Shown here: piece by piece, positions 1 through 5,166 of the stretch
How positions within the stretch are numbered: position 1 is the first letter of the stretch
Layout: each line of letters opens with the position of its first letter
From: Hyphomicrobiales bacterium
GTDB lineage: Bacteria; Pseudomonadota; Alphaproteobacteria; Rhizobiales; Beijerinckiaceae
Assembly: GCA_947374125.1 (NCBI GenBank)
Contig: CANCAR010000193.1
Span: 1-5,166 of the forward strand
Length of the DNA: 5,166 nucleotides
Direction: 5' to 3'
Made by a program: the position numbers and the translations under genes
Notes under the pieces: generated by a model
The model's input: only the letters and a program-made list of their open reading frames with translations
Database searches by the model: none
What the model was told of the DNA's origin: nothing

Positions 1-353
1 CTCTGATTGCGGATGCACTGAACATGTCCAAGGCCGAAATTTTCGGTGCCATCACCTTTTATCATGATTTTAGACACGAGCCCGCTGGCGCAACCGTCGT
101 CAAACTATGCCGCGCCGAAGCCTGCCAATCGATGGGATGCGAGAGCCTGGTCGATCATTTGAAAGACGTGCACGGCATCGAGATCAACGCAACCACTAAG
201 GATGGCCGGCTGACGGTAGAGACTGTCTATTGCCTCGGCAATTGCGCGCTTGGCCCTGCCGCTTTGATCAATGGCGAGTTGGTTGGCCGCGTGGACGAAG
301 AACTGCTCGATGCAGTGTGCATGGGCAACCCGCACGACCGTATGGCAGGTTGA
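1..353 (+). CDS. fdsG: NAD-dependent formate dehydrogenase gamma subunit FdsG (NuoE-like, [2Fe-2S]), 5'-truncated by window edge
   Basis: This is the small electron-transfer subunit of the cytoplasmic FdsABG formate dehydrogenase, homologous to complex I NuoE; its single [2Fe-2S] cluster sits near the FMN of FdsB. The frame is open to the left edge: codons from position 3 read LIADALN before the first ATG at 24, a conserved NuoE-family stretch followed by the FGAITFYHDFR region. The ATG at 24 is therefore internal, not the start, and roughly 40-45 N-terminal residues are missing compared with the usual 150-160. Numbering from that ATG, the four expected cluster ligands are C29, C34, C70 and C74 (C-x4-C ... 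C-x3-C). C39 is an extra cysteine that is probably not a ligand. The stop TGA is at 351-353, 12 bases before fdsB, and the bases of that stop overlap the fdsB ribosome binding site, which suggests translational coupling. A NuoE or HoxE gene would look similar, but the downstream fdsB-fdsA-fdhD order settles the assignment. Confidence 0.95.
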   Translation, partial: LIADALNMSKAEIFGAITFYHDFRHEPAGATVVKLCRAEACQSMGCESLVDHLKDVHGIEINATTKDGRLTVETVYCLGNCALGPAALINGELVGRVDEELLDAVCMGNPHDRMAG

Positions 354-357
354 GGAG
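352..357 (+). promoter_or_regulatory. Ribosome binding site of fdsB
   Basis: GAGGAG lies 8 bases before the ATG at 366 and overlaps the TGA stop of fdsG. It is a strong, well-spaced Shine-Dalgarno sequence and supports 366 as the fdsB start. Confidence 0.8.
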
Positions 358-365
358 ACAAGATC

Positions 366-1922
366 ATGAGCGCCTCAATCAAAATTTACATACCGCGTGA
401 TGCCGCTGCCCTCTCGGTCGGTGCAAACCGCGTGGCCAATGCAATTGAAGCGGAAGCAAAGAAGCGTGGTGCGAGCATCCAAATCATCCGCAATGGCTCG
501 CGTGGCATGTTGTGGCTTGAGCCATTAGTGGAAGTTGAAACGGTTAAGGGCCGAATTGCTTACGGACCTATTGCACCGAAGGATGTGGCCTCGCTGTTTG
601 AAGCGAATTTTATGGCCGGTGGTAACCACGCGCTTAATCTTGGTATCACCGAAGAAATTCCATTCTTTAAAAACCAAGAACGTCTCACCTTCGCTCGCGT
701 TGGCGTAATCGACCCGCTCTCGCTCGATGATTATATCGCTCATGGCGGCTTTTTAGGCCTCAAAAAGGCAGTGACCATGACGGGTGCCACGATTGTGCAG
801 GAAATCGCGGACTCCGGCCTTCGCGGCCGTGGTGGCGCAGGCTTCCCGACTGGTATCAAGTGGAAAACGGTTTTAGGGGCCGAAGCTGACCAGAAATATA
901 TTGTCTGTAACGCGGACGAAGGCGATAGCGGTACCTTCGCCGATCGAATGTTGATGGAAGGTGATCCCTTCACGCTGATCGAAGGTATGGCCATTGCCGG
1001 CGTGGCCGTTGGTGCGACCAAGGGCTTTATCTATCTGCGCTCCGAATATCCACACGCCTATCAGACGCTGCTAGAAGCCATCCGTACCGCACGGTCGGCG
1101 CGTTGGTTGGGTTCTGCGATTGGCGGTTCCTCCTACGCCTTTGACCTTGAAGTACGCTTGGGGGCAGGTGCCTATATTTGCGGCGAGGAAACCTCATTGC
1201 TTGAAAGCCTTGAAGGCAAGCGGGCGATCGTGCGTGCCAAGCCGCCGCTACCTGCACTAAAGGGGCTTTTCGGCAAGCCAACCATCGTCAACAACGTGAT
1301 GTCGCTCGCTACTGTTCCGTGGATCTTGGCCAATGGCGCGAAGGCCTATGCCGATTTTGGTATGGGTCGTTCACGTGGCACGCTTCCCATCCAGCTTGCT
1401 GGCAACATCAAGCAAGGCGGGTTGATCGAGAAAGCTTTCGGTGTTTCGCTGCGTGAGATTATCGAAACTTATGGCGCAGGCACGGCCACGGGCCGTTCGT
1501 TCCGCGCGGTTCAAGTAGGGGGCCCATTGGGTGCCTACTTCCCAGAGAGCCTGCTCGATACGCCAATGGATTATGAAGCCATGGCAGCCAAGAAAGGTCT
1601 TTTGGGCCATGGCGGGATGGTCATTTTCGATGACAGCGTTGATCTTGCCCAACAAGCCCGTTTTGCCTTCGAATTCTGCGCCAAAGAAAGCTGCGGCAAA
1701 TGCACCCCTTGTCGGATCGGAGCGACGCGCGGCGTCGAGACCATGGACAAGGTCATCGCAGGTGACATCTCTAAGCTGACGCTCATCAATGACCTTTGCC
1801 ATTTAATGACAGACGCCTCGCTCTGCGCGATGGGCGGCTTAACTCCTGTCCCTGTGATGAGCGCGATGACGCATTTCCCTGATGATTTTCACCGTGCGCC
1901 GAAGCGCATGGCCGCTGAATAA
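366..1922 (+). CDS. fdsB: NAD-dependent formate dehydrogenase beta subunit FdsB (NuoF-like, FMN and [4Fe-4S], NAD+-binding)
   Basis: This is the diaphorase subunit of FdsABG: it takes electrons from FdsA through a [4Fe-4S] cluster to FMN and reduces NAD+ to NADH in the cytoplasm. The 518 residues fall into known blocks. Residues 1 to about 110 form a thioredoxin-like NuoE-related domain with no cysteine. The NuoF core follows: GRGGAGFPTGIKW (154-166), CNADEGDSGTF (181-191) and GAGAYICGEETSLL (266-279) are the glycine-rich FMN/NADH-binding motifs. An SLBB-type region lies at about 340-390. The C-terminal cluster domain carries ESCGKCTPCR with ligands C443, C446 and C449, and the fourth ligand C487 in SLCAMG. 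All expected ligands are present, and the length fits FdsB (fused Trx-like plus NuoF) better than complex I NuoF, which is shorter. The start at 366 has a good ribosome binding site. The TAA stop is 9 bases before fdsA. The NAD-linked hydrogenase subunit HoxF is a relative, excluded by the neighbouring formate dehydrogenase genes. Confidence 0.97.
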   Translation: MSASIKIYIPRDAAALSVGANRVANAIEAEAKKRGASIQIIRNGSRGMLWLEPLVEVETVKGRIAYGPIAPKDVASLFEANFMAGGNHALNLGITEEIPFFKNQERLTFARVGVIDPLSLDDYIAHGGFLGLKKAVTMTGATIVQEIADSGLRGRGGAGFPTGIKWKTVLGAEADQKYIVCNADEGDSGTFADRMLMEGDPFTLIEGMAIAGVAVGATKGFIYLRSEYPHAYQTLLEAIRTARSARWLGSAIGGSSYAFDLEVRLGAGAYICGEETSLLESLEGKRAIVRAKPPLPALKGLFGKPTIVNNVMSLATVPWILANGAKAYADFGMGRSRGTLPIQLAGNIKQGGLIEKAFGVSLREIIETYGAGTATGRSFRAVQVGGPLGAYFPESLLDTPMDYEAMAAKKGLLGHGGMVIFDDSVDLAQQARFAFEFCAKESCGKCTPCRIGATRGVETMDKVIAGDISKLTLINDLCHLMTDASLCAMGGLTPVPVMSAMTHFPDDFHRAPKRMAAE

Positions 1923-1923
1923 C

Positions 1924-1929
1924 GGAGAG
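1924..1929 (+). promoter_or_regulatory. Ribosome binding site of fdsA
   Basis: GGAGAG lies in the 9-base gap after the fdsB stop. Two consecutive ATG codons follow at 1932 and 1935. The GGAG core is 4 bases from the first and 7 from the second, so spacing slightly favours the second ATG; the protein would differ by one methionine only. Confidence 0.7.
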
Positions 1930-1931
1930 CA

Positions 1932-4796
1932 ATGATGACATTGATCAAAGAGCTCGATTATGGCACCCCGATCCGCCTCTCGGAACAGATGGTGACGCTC
2001 ACCATTGATGGTGCATCCATCACCGTGCCCGCTGGTACCTCCGTTATGGCCGCTGCTATGAAGGCTGGAACCGCTATCCCAAAACTTTGCGCTACCGACA
2101 GTCTTGAGCCCTTCGGTTCCTGCCGGATGTGCTTGGTGGAAATTGAGGGTAGGCGCGGCACGCCAGCGTCCTGCACAACGCTGGTTGAAGCTGGCATGTT
2201 AGTCAAAACACAGTCGGATAATCTCCACAAGCTCCGCAAGGGCGTGATGGAACTCTATATCTCCGACCATCCACTCGATTGCCTCACCTGCTCGGCCAAT
2301 GGCGATTGTGAATTGCAAGACATGGCTGGCGTGGTTGGCCTTCGCGATGTGCGCTATGGCAAGGATGTGGCCAATCATTTCGAGACAACCTCACCGCTAT
2401 CGCTGTTGAAGGACGAGACGAACCCGTATTTCACCTATGACCCAGCTAAATGCATCGTCTGCAACCGCTGCGTTCGCGCATGCGAGGAAGTGCAAGGCAC
2501 CTTCGCACTCACCATTGAAGGCCGTGGCTTTGATAGCCGCGTATCAGCCGGTGGCATGAGCTTCTTCGAATCCGATTGCGTGTCCTGCGGCGCTTGTGTG
2601 CAAGCCTGCCCAACCGCGACGCTGATGGAAAATACGGTCATCCAAAAGGGCCAAGCGGAACATTCAAAAGTTACCACATGCGCCTATTGCGGCGTTGGCT
2701 GCTCGTTCAAAGCCGAAATGCAGGGCGATGAAGTGATCCGCATGGTGCCTTACAAAGACGGCAAGGCCAATGAAGGCCATTCCTGCGTCAAGGGCCGTTT
2801 TGCATGGGGCTATGCCACGCATACCGACCGCATCACGAAGCCGATGATCCGCGCGAAAATCACCGATGAATGGCGCGAAGTGTCGTGGGAAGAAGCAATT
2901 GGCCACGCAGCCAGCGAATTCAAGCGCATTCAAACAACCTATGGCAAGGATTCTGTCGGCGCGATCACGTCTTCGCGCTGCACGAATGAGGAAGTTTTCC
3001 TCGTGCAGAAACTCGTACGCGCCGCCTTCGGCAACAACAATGTCGACACATGCGCCCGCGTTTGCCATTCGCCGACCGGATACGGACTTTCCAAAACCTT
3101 TGGTACGTCGGCAGGTACACAAGATTTCAAATCGGTCGCCAAAGCCGATGTGGTGCTCGTGATTGGGGCAAACCCAACTGACGGCCATCCCGTGTTTGCC
3201 TCGCGCCTCAAAAAGCGTCTGCGCGCGGGTGCCAAGCTGATTGTCGCCGATCCCCGCCGGATTGATTTGGTCAGGACACCGCATATTAAGGCCGAACATC
3301 ATTTGGCCCTTCTCCCCGGCACCAACGTCGCCCTGCTCGATTCGCTCGCCCATGTTATCGTGACCGAAGGCCTGATCAACGAAGCCTTTGTCCGAGAACG
3401 TTGCGAAATGCAAGACTTTGAAGTTTGGGCGCGCTTCGTTGCTGAAGAGCGCAATTCGCCAGAAGCGATGGAAGCTTTTACGGGCGTGCCCGCCGATGAA
3501 GTCCGTAAAGCCGCGCGCTTATTCGCCAAGGGTGGCAATGCGGCGATCTATTACGGCTTGGGGGTGACCGAGCATAGCCAAGGCTCAACAACCGTTATGG
3601 CGATGGCAAACCTCGCGATGGCTACCGGCAATATCGGCCGTGACGGCGTGGGAGTGAACCCGCTTCGTGGACAGAACAATGTTCAGGGTTCATGCGATAT
3701 GGGTTCATTCCCGCATGAATTCTCCGGCTATCGCCATGTCAGCGATAATTCGACGCGCGAGATGTTCCAATCCATGTGGGGTGTTGAGCTTTCCAACGAA
3801 CAAGGCTTGCGTATTCCAAACATGTTGGATGAGGCCGTCGATGGCGGCTTCAAGGGCCTTTATGTTCAGGGCGAAGATATCGCGCAGTCGGACCCTAACA
3901 CGCTTCATGTGACGGCTGGATTAGAGGCGATGGAATGTGTTGTCGTCCAGGATCTCTTCCTCTGCGAGACAGCTAAATATGCGCACGTCTTCTTGCCGGG
4001 CTCGTCATTCCTTGAGAAGGACGGCACCTTCACCAATGCCGAGCGCCGCATCAGCCGTGTGCGCAAGGTTATGGAGCCAAAATCGGGCAAATCCGAATGG
4101 CAGATCACAATGGATCTCGCCAAGGCGCTTGGTTACGAGATGCACTATACCCACCCATCCGAAATCATGGACGAGATTGCAGCCCTCACGCCAACGTTCA
4201 AAAATGTGAGCTACGCCAAGATCGACGAAATGGGTTCAATCCAATGGCCTTGCAACGACAAGGCTCCAGATGGAACACCGATCATGCATGTCGACCGCTT
4301 CGTTCGTGGCTTGGGCAAATTCATGATCACGGATTATGTCCCAACCGAAGAGCGTACGGGCCCACGGTTCCCGCTGCTGCTAACAACGGGGCGCATCCTC
4401 TCGCAATATAATGTTGGTGCGCAAACACGCCGCACCGAAAACAATCTCTGGCACAACGAAGATGTGTTGGAAATCCATCCATTCGATGCCGAACAACGTG
4501 GCATCACAACAGGGGATCTCGTGATGCTTGCCAGCCGCGCTGGCGATATTGCGCTTCGGGCAGAGGTATCAGAGCGCATGCAGCCGGGCGTGGTGTATAC
4601 GACCTTCCACCACGCCAAGACCGGTGCCAACGTGATCACAACCGACAATTCCGACTGGGCGACCAATTGCCCGGAATATAAGGTAACGGCAGTCGAAGTT
4701 CGCCGCACCAACCACTATTCGGAATGGCAGGAAAAGAACAACCGCGAGGAGATCGATTTGAAGAAGATCGCCCCGCACGTTCTGGCCGCTGAGTAG
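1932..4796 (+). CDS. fdsA: NAD-dependent formate dehydrogenase catalytic alpha subunit FdsA (bis-MGD, five Fe-S clusters)
   Basis: This subunit oxidises formate to CO2 (reversibly in characterised homologues) at a Mo- or W-bis-MGD centre and passes electrons to FdsB. The 954 residues match the family length (about 958 in R. capsulatus). The N-terminal NuoG-like part holds a [2Fe-2S] site (C53, C64, C67, C81), a His-ligated [4Fe-4S] site (H113, C117, C120, C126) and two ferredoxin-type [4Fe-4S] sites (C174, C177, C180, C184; C216, C219, C222, C226). The molybdopterin domain begins near 245 with its own [4Fe-4S] site (C250, C253, C257, C285) followed by a conserved lysine, K287. The active site is RVCHSP, with C378 as the metal ligand and H379, plus R579 in PLRGQNNVQG; these correspond to C386, H387 and R587 of the R. 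capsulatus enzyme, offset by 8. The C-terminal molydopterin-binding domain (about 810-925) includes LTTGR and TDNSDWATNCPEYK. There is no Tat signal peptide or membrane segment, as expected for a cytoplasmic enzyme. ATG 1935 is an alternative start. The TAG stop is 10 bases before fdhD. Confidence 0.98.
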   Translation: MMTLIKELDYGTPIRLSEQMVTLTIDGASITVPAGTSVMAAAMKAGTAIPKLCATDSLEPFGSCRMCLVEIEGRRGTPASCTTLVEAGMLVKTQSDNLHKLRKGVMELYISDHPLDCLTCSANGDCELQDMAGVVGLRDVRYGKDVANHFETTSPLSLLKDETNPYFTYDPAKCIVCNRCVRACEEVQGTFALTIEGRGFDSRVSAGGMSFFESDCVSCGACVQACPTATLMENTVIQKGQAEHSKVTTCAYCGVGCSFKAEMQGDEVIRMVPYKDGKANEGHSCVKGRFAWGYATHTDRITKPMIRAKITDEWREVSWEEAIGHAASEFKRIQTTYGKDSVGAITSSRCTNEEVFLVQKLVRAAFGNNNVDTCARVCHSPTGYGLSKTFGTSAGTQDFKSVAKADVVLVIGANPTDGHPVFASRLKKRLRAGAKLIVADPRRIDLVRTPHIKAEHHLALLPGTNVALLDSLAHVIVTEGLINEAFVRERCEMQDFEVWARFVAEERNSPEAMEAFTGVPADEVRKAARLFAKGGNAAIYYGLGVTEHSQGSTTVMAMANLAMATGNIGRDGVGVNPLRGQNNVQGSCDMGSFPHEFSGYRHVSDNSTREMFQSMWGVELSNEQGLRIPNMLDEAVDGGFKGLYVQGEDIAQSDPNTLHVTAGLEAMECVVVQDLFLCETAKYAHVFLPGSSFLEKDGTFTNAERRISRVRKVMEPKSGKSEWQITMDLAKALGYEMHYTHPSEIMDEIAALTPTFKNVSYAKIDEMGSIQWPCNDKAPDGTPIMHVDRFVRGLGKFMITDYVPTEERTGPRFPLLLTTGRILSQYNVGAQTRRTENNLWHNEDVLEIHPFDAEQRGITTGDLVMLASRAGDIALRAEVSERMQPGVVYTTFHHAKTGANVITTDNSDWATNCPEYKVTAVEVRRTNHYSEWQEKNNREEIDLKKIAPHVLAAE

Positions 4797-4806
4797 GCCG
4801 AAGGCT

Positions 4807-5166
4807 GTGACAATAGGATCGCGCAAGGTTCGTGCAGATACCGTCACTTTTGGCTCAGCCAAGGTGACTCAAGGCATGCGCGCGGTTCCGATCGAGACGC
4901 CCATCGAGATCATCTATGGCACGATTCCGTATGCCGTGATGATGGCGACGCCCAACGACATCGAGGATTTTGTCTATGGCTTTAGTCTGACGGAAGGCGT
5001 CATCGAATCCGGCAGCGATATTCGTGGCGTGACGGTTGAAGTACATCCTAAAGGCCTTCGCGCACGGGTTGATCTTGTGCCTGAGCGTCTAACCGCTCAT
5101 TTCTCTCGTCAACGCGCCATGATTGGACGTACCGGTTGCGGTGTCTGCGGCATCGACGATATCAAT
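4807..5166 (+). CDS. fdhD: Formate dehydrogenase accessory sulfurtransferase FdhD/FdsC, 3'-truncated by window edge
   Basis: FdhD (called FdsC in fds operons) binds bis-MGD and transfers sulfur, received from an IscS-type cysteine desulfurase, to the metal so that FdsA becomes active. 120 codons are visible, about 40% of the usual 270-300 residues, and the frame is open at the right edge. Numbered from the GTG at 4807, recognisable family features are VPIETPIEIIYG (27-38), AVMMATPNDIEDFVYGFSLT (43-62) and GRTGCGVCGI (107-116). C111 and C114 are the conserved CxxC pair, equivalent to C121/C124 of E. coli FdhD. An in-frame stop lies at 4759 and no ATG, GTG or TTG occurs between it and 4807, so GTG 4807 is the most upstream plausible start. 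A weak GAAGG (4800-4804) sits only 2 bases before it. ATG 4876, with AAGGTG nine bases upstream, is an alternative that still keeps the conserved core. The gene follows fdsA by 10 bases, as in known fdsGBACD operons. Identity is secure; the exact start is not. Confidence 0.93.
   Translation, partial: MTIGSRKVRADTVTFGSAKVTQGMRAVPIETPIEIIYGTIPYAVMMATPNDIEDFVYGFSLTEGVIESGSDIRGVTVEVHPKGLRARVDLVPERLTAHFSRQRAMIGRTGCGVCGIDDIN

Noticed and set aside
24..26. ATG at 24 as the start of a complete 109-residue protein.
   Set aside because: The frame stays open to the window edge and the codons before it (LIADALN) belong to the conserved NuoE/FdsG helix, so the ATG is internal to a truncated gene.
1932..2690. 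Possibility that this is NuoG, with fdsG/fdsB being nuoE/nuoF of a complex I operon.
   Set aside because: FdsA carries the formate dehydrogenase active site (C378, H379, R579), two extra ferredoxin-type clusters and is followed by fdhD; FdsB also has the N-terminal fusion absent from standard NuoF.
2664..3413. A 249-codon open frame on the minus strand inside fdsA.
   Set aside because: It lies opposite well-conserved FdsA sequence including the active site, its translation shows no family I recognise, and it is best explained as an antisense shadow of a codon-biased gene.
4797..4805. Small inverted repeat GCC-GAA-GGC between fdsA and fdhD, considered as a terminator.
   Set aside because: The stem is only 3 base pairs and no T-run follows; the genes are almost certainly co-transcribed.
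4569..5046. Two minus-strand open frames (4569-4862 and 4855-5046) around the fdsA-fdhD junction.
   Set aside because: The plus strand here encodes the conserved C-terminus of FdsA and the conserved FdhD motifs; the minus-strand products match nothing I recognise.

Overview
The window is one tightly packed plus-strand operon for a soluble, molybdenum- or tungsten-dependent, NAD+-linked formate dehydrogenase of the FdsABG type. The order is fdsG (5' end missing), fdsB, fdsA, then fdhD/fdsC (3' end missing). This matches the fdsGBACD arrangement known from Rhodobacter capsulatus and Cupriavidus necator. The small fdsD gene that normally ends the operon would lie just beyond the right edge and is not visible.

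Organism: the protein sequences resemble those of alphaproteobacteria, probably Hyphomicrobiales (Rhizobiales). The FdsA start (an IKELDYGTP-like segment followed by MVTLTIDG) is the kind seen in rhizobial and methylotrophic relatives. By eye the GC content is moderate (about the mid-fifties per cent, not computed). This placement is inference from recalled family resemblance.

Layout: positions 1-353 hold the C-terminal part of FdsG, a [2Fe-2S] NuoE-like subunit. Positions 366-1922 hold FdsB, a NuoF-like FMN/[4Fe-4S] subunit that binds NAD+. Positions 1932-4796 hold FdsA, the catalytic subunit with five Fe-S clusters and bis-MGD. Position 4807 to the edge holds the N-terminal part of FdhD, the sulfurtransferase needed to activate the molybdenum cofactor. 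Intergenic gaps are 12, 9 and 10 bases, so there is no room for an internal promoter or terminator in the gaps and one polycistronic message is expected. The operon promoter and any regulator gene lie upstream, outside the window.

How the genes work together: formate is oxidised to CO2 at the Mo/W centre of FdsA. Electrons pass through the FdsA Fe-S chain to the [4Fe-4S] cluster and FMN of FdsB, where NAD+ is reduced to NADH; FdsG adds a [2Fe-2S] cluster next to the flavin. FdhD/FdsC supplies the sulfido ligand to bis-MGD and helps insert it into FdsA. The usual roles are the last step of C1 (methanol/formaldehyde/oxalate) oxidation or formate-driven autotrophy. I see all expected cofactor ligands, no frameshifts, no mobile elements, no RNA genes and no CRISPR. 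This is an ordinary, well-conserved operon, and I find no evidence of a new system here.
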